A model generated the notes under the pieces. It saw nothing but the letters and a program-made list of their open reading frames with translations, had not been told where the DNA came from and did no database searches. From Molanna angustata (taxonomy: Eukaryota; Arthropoda; Insecta; Trichoptera; Molannidae), in contig OY754968.1 in the NCBI GenBank assembly GCA_963576475.1, positions 20,074,734 to 20,138,733 of the forward strand: a stretch of DNA of 64,000 nucleotides, in the 5' to 3' direction. Shown one piece after another: positions 32,515 through 43,148 of this stretch; the first letter of the stretch is position 1, and each line of letters opens with the position of its first letter. The translations under genes were made by a program, and so were the position numbers.

Positions 32515-32690
32515 AATTATTTATTTATTTATTTATATAATTTATGTACATGTGTACAAAGGCAGGTTTATTGCCATAAGGCAATTTCTTCCAACCAACC
32601 CGAGCAACGTGAAGTCTCTAAGTTAAATTGGTACAATATTAATTTATTGAGAAATAAATTGATAAAAATTAACATAAAAGAGTAAGGAAT
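32515..32690 (-). mobile_element. LINE 3'-end fragment
   Basis: In plus-strand order: ATTTATATAATTTATGTACA, GGCAGGTTTATTGCCATAAG, GCAATTTCTTCCAACCAACC, GAGCAACGTGAAGTCTCTAA, GAGAAATAAATTGATAAAAA. Almost the same 150 bp recurs at 50410-50560. The pair defines the 3' end of a LINE whose tail block is shared by SINE C. Confidence 0.65.
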
Positions 32691-33604
32691 ATAAAAAAAT
32701 AAAAAGCTGGATTTTAACATGCATCGTCATCGGGAATACACGAATTCTGAAAGTTTCAGAGCTCTAACTGCTTGGTAAGATAGTTATATATAATCGATAC
32801 CAAAATTCCAATACACACAGACAGACAAGTGAAGTTAAAGAAAAGGGTATAAAAAACACGCGGACGACTCGAAGTTAAATACTTGGGGCTTGTTCAGTAG
32901 ATGCGAAAACCATTCCCACTCACTCAAAATTGTCAAGATATTTGCCGATACCTACGATTGTTATTTCAACGCACTACACCTCTGTCAGCGACCCATTATA
33001 ATTATGATTTAAAAGGGATAAATTGATTAAGATTTACCGTAATGTCATATGGAAATCGTGCGAATAAAATAGTCAAAGTATCACTTAATGTGTCATTCGT
33101 ATAACGATTACAAAATGGAGGTTCAGGTTAAATGCATAATTTTCATATTGAGTCGCAGATATAATACGGTTAATGTCTATATATTTACCTGCCTCCAACC
33201 CGCTTACTTCCGCCATTAATGATTATTCCAGATTATAATTTACGAGAATTCATGTCGAGCAAAAGAGGAACAAGAATACCGTTAACGTCAGCATCTCATA
33301 ACAATATCTCGTCTTGTTAGACTCACACACAAACAGATCGGAAATACAAACAAATATGTCAAATAAAGAAGAAAATAAACTGTCTATCAATCATACATTA
33401 ATTTTGCAAAGGAAAATATTATAATTTTTGTAACGAACTGCGCAGTAACTGAATTCGCAAATGTAATTAATAATATTGCAATTTAACAATAAACTTTAAC
33501 TAACGAAGGGCAAGAAATTATTTTCGTCACTCAAAAGAAATTCGCCACTCATTTCTTTAAAACGTACTTATACATCCCCTTATAATAAACAAGTCTCAGT
33601 GGCA
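32691..33604. other. No gene seen
   Basis: About 0.9 kb of AT-rich DNA with CACACAGACAGACAAGTGAAG near 32812; no frame or element boundary recognised. Confidence 0.4.
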
Positions 33605-33725
33605 ATTTCGATCACCTATTTTTTATAGCATTTGCTTAGTTTAAGAAATGTATAAGGATGTATATAGGATGTAGGTACACATACTTGTTTCAAGAATATA
33701 TTTACTATTTCAAATAGTAAAAAAA
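33605..33725 (+). mobile_element. SINE family A, headless fragment
   Basis: TTTCGATCACCTATTTTTTA, TTAGTTTAAGAAATGTATAA, GGATGTAGGTACACATACTTG and an A-run; a diverged body without the tRNA-like head. Confidence 0.6.
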
Positions 33726-34427
33726 AAAATGAAAACGTTGATACTCATAACATTATTATTATAATGCAAATATTAGTATTTTTATTTATTTAAAATTGAA
33801 AAAAATGGGCAATGTACAAAAAAAAATTTTCCAATATAATAAATAAGAATGACACAAGTAATTGTAACTTAATCAGCCCACCTTTGATTATAATATGTTA
33901 CATTTAATCACTGCTGGTAACAAAACTATGAATTATTCCTGACTAATGTAGCTCCTGAAAAGGGTCCTGGACATACACAATAAACGGTCTTGATCATTTC
34001 CAAATTATTATATATACATATATGGTAAGGCATCGGCGTTAGTGTTTTTTTTATTTTTTAAAAGAAAGTTCTGGTGTACACCTTGTTCGTCGGTTTGGTA
34101 TGTTGAATTGTAACATAGGAAGTTTTACTCCCCATGTTCAATGCAATTATAGTGCCGACTTTGACATATCATGCAGGAGATGGCAGAAACATCAAAATAT
34201 ATGCCTCGGAAACAATTTAACTTTTTAAAGATGCCTCGGAAATAATTTTAAGGTTTTGCACAAAGACAAAGTGAGACAATATTTTGTCAAAACACGAAAC
34301 TCTACGGTAGAGTCTAATTTGTTTACCGGATAAGTATGGAAAATTCTTTATTATATTTTATTATTATTATATCAACATATTATGTTGATATAATAAGAAA
34401 TACAGTAATCGTGCAAATGCGTATAGT
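33726..34427. other. No gene seen
   Basis: AT-rich. A perfect short palindrome ATATCAACATATTATGTTGATAT lies at 34370-34392. Confidence 0.4.
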
Positions 34428-34551
34428 TGTCGTCAAATAACTTGAACTTTTAGCCGAGAAGGGGGGCGATTTGCACGTAAACTAACGAAGTAAAAAGACA
34501 CAAATTTGCACTCTGCGCAACCGGAAGATCGTTCAAGATGTTTGGCGACAA
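34428..34551. mobile_element. MITE family E, copy 4
   Basis: GTCGTCAAATAACTTGAAC at the left and the complement of GTCGCCAAACATCTTGAACG at the right. The core (GCGATTTGCACGTAAACTAA, GCGCAACCGGAAG) closely matches copy 1. Confidence 0.7.
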
Positions 34552-34826
34552 TTATACCTAATTTAAATATTTATGCAAATCTCAATTTATATTTAACCGT
34601 GCACCTCGTTTTTTTTAAATAAAAAAACCACTCTGATTGAAAATAGTGATGCTTTATGTCAAGAGATAATTTTTTTTCACGATCAACGCATTAGATATAC
34701 ACGTATAGTACTTACATTCAAAATTTTCTTACAACATTCAAAACAAACAAATAATAGATACCAACACTCGAGTACCTACTTGATTGATAGTTTTATTTAT
34801 AAGATGACTATAAAAACATCAATCCT

Positions 34827-35010
34827 GGGGGGCAAGTCTGGTTCGACCGGCGAAATCAAAACCCCAGTGATTACCCATATCATGGATATAATTATCGTAT
34901 GGAGTTCTATGACATCTAAAGATATTATAGAACTCCATATAATAATTATATCCATGATATGGGTAAACAAGAAGGGTTTTCATTTCGACGGTCAACCAGA
35001 CTTGCCCCCC
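34827..35010. mobile_element. Hairpin (foldback) element H, copy 2
   Basis: Begins GGGGGGCAAGTCTGGTTCGA and ends in its inverse AGACTTGCCCCCC. The arms (about 85 bp) carry ATTACCCATATCATGGATAT and ATGGAGTTCTATGACATC. Almost the whole 184 bp is self-complementary, and the loop is only a few bases around 34917-34923. Frames at 34780-35177 over it are incidental. Confidence 0.8.
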
Positions 35011-35239
35011 TGAATAATATAGACTTATTTGAATTTATTTTTCAGATAGTTTCAGATTCTTATATATACCTACTTAATTGTTCAAATATAATAAATCGTA
35101 TTGAAACACTTGCGATTGGTATTTACATAGATATGATATTTTTTATTAGAAGTTTAAAGCATTTATTATGTTATTAACTTAAATAAAATACATAATTGAT
35201 TAGTTTAAACGTAAAATTTATATGTATTAAGCTTTAAAC

Positions 35240-35390
35240 CTATGTTATTCAATTTCTGTGCTGGCGTCTTGAGTTCGATTCCCGAAATATAAGAAATTTA
35301 CTATAAATTAATTTTCACACACATGAATTGTTTCTCAGGAAACGCTGCTTAGTAGGTATGGTTGTAATAAATTGACATTGTTAGTAAAGT
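35240..35390 (+). mobile_element. SINE family C, degenerate body fragment
   Basis: GCTGGCGTCTTGAGTTCGAT (B-box region), TAATTTTCACACACATGAATTG and TTTCTCAGGAAACGCTG follow the SINE C order with many changes. It lies just upstream of an RTE fragment. Confidence 0.5.
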
Positions 35391-35410
35391 TTTAATAAAT
35401 TGGATACGCT

Positions 35411-35940
35411 ATGAAACTCGGTAAAGAAAATAAAGAGGCAGAAATTGAAATAAGATGTAAGAAGAGGTCTAGCATGGGCCGCCTTTGGTAAGTTCCCCAA
35501 GCCTCCGAAATACGCCAATTATATTGAAAAGATAATGAGTTATGGCTGTGAAACTCTTGTGTTTCCAAACAAAATGCTACATAATTTAGCAGTAGCACAA
35601 AGAATCATGGAAAGGAGAATGCTGGGTATTTCATTAAGAGATAGAAAAACTAACTTGTGGATAAGAGAGAAAACCAAAATTACCGACGTTGTCCAAAAGG
35701 TTGCCAACCAGAAGTGGAGCTGGACATGGCATGTCGCCCGAACCAGACTCCAAATGGACCAAAAAAGGACTAGAATGACGACCTAGAACGGACCAAAGAT
35801 GTGTTGAAATCCCTCAAGCAAGGTAGTCTGATGATATAAGACGAGTGCCTGGAGGCGGATGGATACGGTCTGCCCAAGATAGGGAGCTGTGGAGGTGTCA
35901 GGGGGAGGCCTCTGTCCATCACTGGACGAAGGAGGGTTGA
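35411..35940 (+). pseudogene. RTE-class endonuclease/reverse-transcriptase fragment
   Basis: Frames joined by frameshifts give MKLGKENKEAEIEIRCKKR, GKFPKPPKYANYIEK, then from 35535 MSYGCETLVFPNKMLHNLAV, AQRIMERRMLGISLRDRKT, NLWIREKTKITDVVQKVA, WSWTWHVART. A later frame gives GGWIRSAQDRELWRCQGEA. This is the classic 'MtYGaEtw...lavaQRaMERrMLGIsLRDrkrN.wIRekTkvtDv...K..WaGHvAR' series of insect RTE-type pol genes, downstream of the catalytic core. It is 5'-truncated and frameshifted. Directly after the stop (35941-36010) the sequence CTTGCGCAGAGTGCATGGAA resembles the extreme 3' end of SINE C. Confidence 0.85.
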
Positions 35941-36010
35941 AGAAAAAATGGCACTTTATAAAAAAACTCTGTACTTGCGCAGAGTGCATGGAAGTGTTAA
36001 TAAAATAAAT
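35941..36010 (+). mobile_element. Tail block shared by the RTE fragment and SINE C
   Basis: GGCACTTTATAAAAAAACTC, CTTGCGCAGAGTGCATGGAA, GTGTTAATAAAATAAATAAA. It follows the RTE C-terminus without a visible junction and aligns with the last about 40 bp of SINE C. Confidence 0.6.
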
Positions 36011-36832
36011 AAACGTCAATGATGTTCGAAATTACAAAAAAGAGAACAATGGAACTACACCAACTACAGAAGCTATTGCATTTGTTAAACATGTTATTAG
36101 AATTAACGTTATTCTACATTCAATAAGTCTATTTTACATCAATGATTCATACATGGAAGATTCTCTCATATACTATTTAGATAAAGGGATTATGATTGTT
36201 ATAATTAAATTTAATGTGTGGGAAACTTAATTATATATAATGTGTTTTTACTTTTCCTTTATTGTTTGAAATGGTTCAATTTAATATATAATAGGCCAGG
36301 TATATGTATTACCATTCGATAATAATCTGTTCATCATACATACATAGATGCGAACAAAATATTAATGATAAATAATACAGTAATAATTTAAAATGAAGCC
36401 GAATAATATTATCGTTATACATTAATTTTAACAATAATTCTTAAGTAATTTTTCGAATAAATTTTACGTTTGTAATTATTAAGTTAATTAAATTGTACGA
36501 AATGGCAAAACATTGAAAAATGAGGTAATTTTTATTATTAGACCATAGAAGAAATAAAATTATCTAATTGAGAAAATGTACATAATTTATTTAAGTATAC
36601 TTCCGTAATCTATAATTATTATTAAGAAATGATTTACGATACATTCACATTTTTTCTAATAAACAAAGTGACGTATGATTTTAGGTAAATAGTTTTTGAT
36701 CAAATTTCAGCTTAAGGTTTACAAATATTTTTTTTTCATAAAAGTTTTACATCATAATAACTGGGATCTCACTATAGCCTACAGGCTATCAGTGAGTTTC
36801 CCATACAAAAAGGTCAAGTCTAGTACATATTA
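36011..36832. other. No gene seen
   Basis: AT-rich. A small hairpin (CTCACTATAGCCT..AGGCTATCAGTGAG, 36769-36796) lies just before the next transposon. Confidence 0.45.
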
Positions 36833-37697
36833 GGAAGGCCCGAATTATAGATTCGTTCTCCAGCTTGAGACTGGTCTTGAGAACACGTTCCCAACCAAAA
36901 TGGTATTAAAGAAACAAAAGTCACTGAGATTGATCTCAAGACCGGTCTCGAAATGTATAGAAGAGTTGAAATTGCTTCGAGACAGCTATCCCGCTGTCTA
37001 GAGAACGGTCTCAACGAGAGAAAAGGAGACAGCGCTTTACACGAAAAAGAGACGCATATAGACACGGACGAATTTCGCATTGATTACTATTTTTACATTT
37101 ACATTGTAAGCGATACTAAAATAGATCGAGAATCTTATTTAGAACCTTCCGGGGGTAATTTATATACATTCATTAATTATGTGAATTAAATTTTGTAAGA
37201 TTTCATCAAATTTCCGGTACATCCAGTAAATATCATGTTGTTATTCTATGCATGTTGTATCATATTTTGAAATGGCTGCTTTTCCTGGAACTATTGACTG
37301 TAATATGCTATATGACAGATAAAAGGAGAAGTATTTATTTTCTTCTTCCGAATAAAATGGTCGACATTTTCACTATTTGATCACGTATCATAATATTATG
37401 ACGCATAAATTTCTCTACACTTTCGAAGATAACCAAGACAACGAATTGTTAAAATATCTATAAATAGATATTCCAACTCATTGCTACCAACATAACAACA
37501 CTGAAATTATTGCCATTCGTGAGAAAAAGTATTTATTTATAGAGCTGCATTCACATTTTTTTCGAGTACGCTTTCTCGAATGAGACGGCGTACATATTTT
37601 ACTTTTAATACGGATTTTCGAGCATGATCTCAAGATGGTCTTGAGATGACACATCTGGAGAACGGTCTTGATAATTATTCTATAATTTGGGCCTATG
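36833..37697. mobile_element. Harbinger-type non-autonomous transposon, 865 bp
   Basis: Inverted ends share GGCCCRAATTATAGA, and both sides are flanked by TTA (36830-36832, 37698-37700), the TWA duplication typical of PIF/Harbinger. The interior has repeated, partly inverted CTCAAGACCGGTCTCG/GAGACTGGTCTTGAGA blocks near both ends, possibly transposase-binding sites. The 78-residue plus frame and 86-residue minus frame near the left end resemble no transposase. Confidence 0.65.
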
Positions 37698-37976
37698 TTA
37701 CAATATTAAAAGTATAATATGGGATACATGTTTTTTTTTATTTAATTACTAGATACTTATAAATGAGTCAATGATTTTTATTTACTTTCTACAATAAATT
37801 TCATTTCACGTGACGCCTTTTTCGGTCAATTATGTAGGTACTTATCAACTGATATACAACGAACTATCTCAAATATTAGTGACGATGGTGTTATTAATAT
37901 TTTTGACTATTGATTTTACTATTAATAAAGATGGACTCCCAAAGTCTTAAAGTGAAGACCATGGGTAAACAAAAGG

Positions 37977-38111
37977 GGTGTCGGTCGGCCACAGAAGAGA
38001 TGGGCCGACGATATTGTTGTGGTCGTCGGAAAGAAATGGATTGAAGCGGCACAGGATAAAGAATGGAGACAGATGGAAGAGGCCTACATCCAGCAGTGGA
38101 GGGAAGGCTAG
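37977..38111 (+). pseudogene. RTE-type LINE C-terminal tip
   Basis: An uninterrupted 44-codon frame ends in TAG: GVGRPQKRWADDIVVVVGKK, then WIEAAQDKEWRQMEEAYIQ and QWREG. This is the 'GRPqkRWaDDI...g..W...AqDr.WrqmeEAYiQQW' ending. A GAAGAA-rich stretch follows. A 61-residue frame overlapping it (37978-38163) is a shadow. Confidence 0.8.
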
Positions 38112-39130
38112 GAAGAAGAAGAAGAGAAAGATTTCATTTTTCTATGTTTCTGTTATACAATAGAGGTTAAAAACCATTGTACTTTATATTCGAGTCAAAT
38201 TAATACCAAACCAAAACTAAACTCACGAGCAAAAATTTTCCACGCCCAGGCTATTGTTCGGCTGTGATCGGAACATAATAGGATTATGTACAGTAAGGAA
38301 TAGTTAAGATTGCGAAGATCGAGTACAACAACTATTATTTATTATTCATCTTGCAGTTATAAACGGAATAATACAAGGATCGATAAACCCGTAATTGGTA
38401 TGTTTGTCATATCCGTTAAACATTTTCCCCCTTATCAATAACAGCATCTCCCTGTGATCAAGGCATGCAACTCCAAACGATTATTGCAATAGGTTAGAGA
38501 CTCACAATGAACACTAATTTGTTATGTTCATATTCTGAAATGTGAATTATCCTCCAATGATTTCTGACACTTATCTATTTCAATATAAGAGATCAACATT
38601 AAAATATACTATACCAACTCAATTTATAGGCTGTCAGAGTAATCGAAGGGCTAATTTATCTCATAATTCCAGAAAAAAATATCAGTATACTCATTATTGG
38701 GGATATACATATTATGTTTTTAATTGAAGAGTCTTTGACATTGATATGGCTGAAATAGTATTCAAATCATTCAAGTAAACGCGAGTTAAATATAAATTGT
38801 TAACATTTGGTTACTAAAACTGCACTTGGATAAGCAAACAAAGATATAAGTGCAAAGTAACGGTGAAAAAAGCAATGTTTACCTATTTGAGTTTAATTCT
38901 AACATAAAAAAAATACTTGTACAAATAATAACGTTTTTTACTCCCCACACTATGGAATAGTGGAGAGTCACGATTTCACAATTTTTAAGCGTATTTTTTT
39001 TCATTAATATCTCAACGGGATTCATGTAGAGAGTGCACAATATGAGTTTCGTCGTGATGTGTTTGTATGTATGGCGTAGGTACGACGTACGGATTATCCT
39101 TTTTGTATCCTCTCTACAGCCCGAACTATA
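38112..39130. other. No gene; repeat-like sequence at the right
   Basis: AT-rich until about 38938, where ACTCCCCACACTATGGAATA, GTGGAGAGT forms a hairpin resembling the short one at 53745-53776 and, more loosely, the CTCCTCACTA family ends. This block leads directly to the truncated LINE. Confidence 0.45.
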
Positions 39131-39173
39131 TAAGTAAGATTGACTTCATTTTCACATCATATGTGTAAAGTAA

Positions 39174-40850
39174 TCTGTAACTCTAGACTTTGAGTCTACA
39201 AATGAACCTCAAGGTGTCGCAAATCTTTTTTCAAAATTTTTTGCATCAGTTTTTGTACCGGATACAACTATCAATGCGGATTACCCCAATTCAACGACTC
39301 ATCAACTTGACACCGCACTGATCCATACAGTTAACATTAATGAAGAAGTAACATATAAATATATTTCCCAAACTGACATTAACAAAGGGCCAGGATGCGA
39401 CAACATACCGGGTATCTTCCTAAAAAAATGCGCTAAAACCCTAGCACTCCCAATATCAAACATATTTTCCAAATCTATAGATCAGGGAATATTTCCAGTT
39501 AAATGGAAAACTGCTCTAGTAACACCTATACATAAATCAGGAGACAAACATGACGTGACAAACTACCGGCCTATCTCTAAACTTCCAATACTCAGTAAAA
39601 TCTATGAGAAAATCGTATACGACCAATTATATCCTACCATAGCACCCTTCATTTCAAATAAACAACACGGTTTCATGAAAAAAAGATCCACTATCTCGAA
39701 TTTAACCGTCTTCATACAATTCCTACACGAAACGATGGATAAAAATATTCAAACTGATTGTGTATATACTGACTACTCCAAGGCGTTCGACCGTGTGAAT
39801 CATAATACTCTATTTAAAAAACTACTTCATATGGGCATTTGCGGAAACCTATTTAATCTACTCCATTCTTACTTAAGCCAACGATACCAAACAACTGTTG
39901 TTAAAGGGTTTTCCTCATTGCCAGTTAATGTTACATCAGGTGTACCCCAGGGCTCTCATCTCGGTCCATTGCTTTTCCTTGTGTACATAAATGACATTGG
40001 GAAATGCTTCAAACATTGCAAATTCTCTGTGTTTGCAGATGATATGAAAATATACAAAGAAATTAAGTCGGTTGCCGATTGTTGCGCTCTTCAATCAGAT
40101 CTAGACAGACTTATGATTTACTGTAAAAATAACTACCTCTCTCTGAATGCTTCTAAATGTTTTGTCATATCGTACACAAGAAAAAGGAATAAAATTTACC
40201 ACAATTACACTCTAGATAATGTGAACATAAAACATAAAAATGAATGTAAAGACCTTGGAGTGCACCTTGATGCTAAACTTACCTTTACTCAGCATATAAA
40301 CACTGTTATTACAAAATCATACAAACTACTTGGATTCATATTTAGAATAGGTAAATCTTTTAAAAATCCGCAAACCTTAAAAATATTATATTTCTCACTT
40401 GTCAGAAGTACACTGGAGTTTGCATCATTTATTTGGAACCCGCTGTATAAAGTCCATATAAAAAATATTGAAAACATCCAACGCAAATTTTTGAAACGAC
40501 TCAACTATAAATACAACAATAATACAACGGTTAATAATATTCAAAGTTTAGCGAACCGACGAACAATGACTGATTTATCTTTTATTTATAATGTTTTAAA
40601 TAACCATATAGACTCCGCCGATATACTCACACTTATTGACTTTAATATACCTATAAGACGTACAAGACATACACCATTATTTAAATGCAAATATTATAAA
40701 ACAAATGCTGCAATAAATTCACCAATCAATAGGGCCATGGATGCTTACTCAAGGTATGTGGATATTTTAAACTTGGACATTTTTTACGACTCCCCAAACG
40801 AATATCGACGTAAAATATCCCAAATAGATAAATTAGAAAACAATAGCTAA
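39174..40850 (+). CDS. Reverse transcriptase of a non-LTR retrotransposon, 5'-truncated
   Basis: One open frame of 558 residues to the TAA at 40848. The conventional start at 39555 is only a GTG inside the frame; homology-like sequence extends upstream to a TAA at 39171, so the true N-terminus is missing. Reverse-transcriptase series in order (residues from 39174): NYRPISKLPILSKIYEKI about 130-147, GFMKKRSTISNL about 166-177, motif A YTDYSKAFDRVNH about 198-210, motif B GVPQGSHLGPLLFLVYINDI about 256-275, catalytic box FADD about 287-290. A thumb and C-terminal region follows (LGVHLDAKLTFTQHI, LVRSTLEFASFIWNPLY). The aspartates of motif A and FADD are present, so the catalytic core looks intact. 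The apurinic-type endonuclease expected upstream is absent, so this copy cannot retrotranspose alone. The clade is probably Jockey/CR1-like; R1 and L2 are less likely. Confidence 0.9.
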   Translation, partial: SVTLDFESTNEPQGVANLFSKFFASVFVPDTTINADYPNSTTHQLDTALIHTVNINEEVTYKYISQTDINKGPGCDNIPGIFLKKCAKTLALPISNIFSKSIDQGIFPVKWKTALVTPIHKSGDKHDVTNYRPISKLPILSKIYEKIVYDQLYPTIAPFISNKQHGFMKKRSTISNLTVFIQFLHETMDKNIQTDCVYTDYSKAFDRVNHNTLFKKLLHMGICGNLFNLLHSYLSQRYQTTVVKGFSSLPVNVTSGVPQGSHLGPLLFLVYINDIGKCFKHCKFSVFADDMKIYKEIKSVADCCALQSDLDRLMIYCKNNYLSLNASKCFVISYTRKRNKIYHNYTLDNVNIKHKNECKDLGVHLDAKLTFTQHINTVITKSYKLLGFIFRIGKSFKNPQTLKILYFSLVRSTLEFASFIWNPLYKVHIKNIENIQRKFLKRLNYKYNNNTTVNNIQSLANRRTMTDLSFIYNVLNNHIDSADILTLIDFNIPIRRTRHTPLFKCKYYKTNAAINSPINRAMDAYSRYVDILNLDIFYDSPNEYRRKISQIDKLENNS

Positions 40851-40884
40851 CCATGGTCCATCACTCTTAAGTCCACATACTCTC

Positions 40885-40891
<7 letters not shown>

Positions 40892-40931
<40 letters not shown>

Positions 40932-40975
40932 CCCCTCACACACACACACACACACCCTCACACACACATACATAT
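40892..40975. repeat. (CA)n microsatellite in the LINE 3' UTR
   Basis: A long CA run interrupted by CCCTCA blocks. The relative at 43530-43580 has the same CACACACCCTCACAC arrangement, so the tract belongs to the element. Confidence 0.9.
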
Positions 40976-41418
40976 ACACACCCTCTCTCTTACATAAGCG
41001 GAATAATAATTAAATAAATAAATAATAAAAATACTTTACTACTTACACTACACACACACAAACCAAAATGTATTTGACACATGTAACTGACATTAGATTT
41101 AGATAATTGATGTATCATATGTATTAATCCATGTAATAAACTATCTAATGTTGTATGTGTTAATTAAAAAATAAAATAAAATAAAAATAAAATAAAATAA
41201 AAAGTGCATAAGTTAGTTTTCCATAGATATCCGTTAATTTCTTCTCTATGATTTCATCTGTCCAAATTTTCTGTCCAAATGTTTTTGTGTGTATGGTGTA
41301 TTGTGAAAACTTTTGTCCTATGGGAATCTTATATTTGTTTAAGAATCTAATAGAAACGTACTTCATAAAAATGCATTTAGAGATTGTCAATCTTCCAAGA
41401 AGAAAATAGGAACGCTTA

Positions 41419-41462
41419 CTATGGTGTGAAGAGTTTAGTGTTGGCCACAACCCACTCGTTTT
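41419..41462 (-). repeat. 'CTCCTCACTA' repeat, terminal fragment
   Basis: GTTGGCCACAACCCACTCGTTT preceded by a degenerate AGAGTTTAGT; this is only the outer end of the repeat. Confidence 0.6.
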
Positions 41463-41861
41463 TGAACTGTATTTAAGAAAGCTGAATAAATTGTACATAC
41501 ATGTAAGGAATGCAGATGGTTCTAATTAATGTCTTAGCTTAAAAATTAGATTTCACACGGATTTGGAGGCGGTTAAATTCTTGCTTGTGTTGATTAAAGT
41601 TACCGTGACTTGGAACAATACTTATTTCCGTCCAAATTTGAAGCGAATGAAATAAAGTGTATAATCTTTAACGCTTCCTGCGACAGTATTTATAACAGTT
41701 ATTTATTAATGTTAGTTAAATCAATTATCCGAATAAACATAAAAACGCTATTTCTAGTTCAATTATCAATTCATAAAAAAAAATGTTTTCAAAAGGAACG
41801 AACTTCAAACATGTATCTAACTAATTTAAGAATTTTATAATTTCAATATAACACATGTATT
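41463..41861. other. No gene seen
   Basis: AT-rich spacer between two LINE copies; the 76-residue frame at 41610-41840 is unrecognised. Confidence 0.4.
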
Positions 41862-42101
41862 TAAAAAGCAGTTTCAATCCATAAAGAACTTTTATCGAGT
41901 ATTGACTTTAACGTATAATTGAGACGCTCCAGACATACAACTCTCTTCCGACCTAAATTATACAAAACTAATGCCGCGAAAAACTCAACTATAAACAGAA
42001 TTATAAACACATACATAAAATATGAGATGGCCCTTGACATAGACCTATTCAGTGACACATAACATAAACTCGCTCAAAAATTAAAAACAGAAATTTCATA
42101 A
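41862..42101 (+). pseudogene. LINE C-terminus, left part of a split 3' end
   Basis: Frame from about 41891: SIDFNV, a stop, LRRSRHTTLFRPKLYKTNAA, KNSTINRIINTYIKYEMAL, DIDLFSDT and a stop. It aligns with the C-terminus of the intact copy (IDFNIPIRRTRHTPLFK..KYYKTNAAINSPINRAM). A dead relative of the same clade, interrupted by a transposon after the TAA at 42099-42101. Confidence 0.8.
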
Positions 42102-42758
42102 GGCCTCGCTCACATTGGATGCGTTTTCGTACGAATTTCGCTCGTGCGTAAACGTACGTAGATGCACGAACGATCCCGATACTTGATGTATTATGAGAGT
42201 GCTCACACTGGATGCGAGTTGGTCGTACGTGGTCGTACGTAGTCGTACTGTGGTCGTACGTATACGCACGTATTGTTACGACGTCTGAGTTCGATCATGG
42301 ACATGCTCACATTGGATGCGTTTTCGTACGAAATTCAGTCGTCCGAATACGTACGAAAACGTCGAAAACGCAAGAATAATCCCGATCCTTTGAGCACTAT
42401 GAGAGCGCTCACACTGGGTGCGAGTTAGTCGTACGTTGACGTGCGTATAGTTCCGACATACGAATTCGATCCAAACTTGTTTGGATATTTTGCTCCGTTC
42501 GTACTTTGATTACACATAAATGGATACAGAAAATTTTGTTAATTTTGTTTTTGGACACAAATGTTTATGGGATTTCTGATTACGTTATGTAATTTGATCC
42601 AAATTCAAATAACTAAATATTTTTTTATGACTTGGTATTTCTATCTTTGTAAACTGTTATTTTACATTTCTCTTCATGTGTTGTTACCTGTTTTTTAATA
42701 ATTTGCTTACCCCAAGGTTTCAAATAACCGCTCTGTGTGTATGTGTGTGTGTGTGTGA

Positions 42759-42955
42759 TCCAAAGGTCCCGGGTTCAATTCCCGGTGGAGACACAGTTTT
42801 AAATTGTGTTTTCAGTCTGGATCTGTGAGACGATTAATATCGTAAGTCTCCAGAATGTGGCAACTTGTTATTGGGTGCGTACTAAATAAATATTGACATA
42901 GTACCTGTTAGTTGCCCGACAAGTAATATTAAATAAATGAATAAATAAATAAATG
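42759..42955 (+). mobile_element. SINE family B, 5'-truncated, nested
   Basis: Starts after a (TG)n run at GATCCAAAGGTCCCGGGTTC. The rest of the body and tail (CCAGAATGTGGCAACTTGTT, GTTAGTTGCCCGACAAG, (AAAT)n) is intact. Confidence 0.85.
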
Positions 42956-42970
42956 GAAATAAAATTAGAT

Positions 42971-43148
42971 GGGACGATGGCAGAGCGGTTAGCGCGCTGG
43001 GCTAGTAATCCAGTGGTCGCGAGTTCGAATCCTGCCTCGACCGATTTCGTTCACCTATAGGACAAGCATTTATTTGCTTGTTTTAGGGAATGTAGGAAGA
43101 CGTATATGTACTTGTACTACAAGGACGTATTCATTTTTATCTAAAAAA
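42971..43148 (+). mobile_element. SINE family A, full length, nested
   Basis: GATGGCAGAGCGGTTAGCGC, GGTCGCGAGTTCGAATCC, TTTCGTTCACCTATAGGAC and an A-rich end. The clearest A and B boxes of the family. Confidence 0.85.

Larger units (their letters stand above)
39131..41203 (+). mobile_element. 5'-truncated non-LTR retrotransposon (LINE)
   Basis: Carries the reverse-transcriptase frame, a 3' untranslated region with a (CA)n tract (40892-40975) and CTCTCTCTTACATAAGC, and a (TAAAA)n tail ending at 41203. 5' truncation plus an A-rich tail is the usual result of target-primed reverse transcription. The intact frame suggests a fairly young insertion. Its C-terminus and UTR resemble the older copy at 41862-43740. 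Confidence 0.85.

Noticed and set aside
40289..40504. 71-residue minus-strand frame inside the reverse transcriptase
   Set aside because: Antisense shadow of the real reading frame.
42971..43045. Genuine tRNA gene
   Set aside because: A and B boxes are present, but the cloverleaf is incomplete and the sequence continues into a repeated SINE body.
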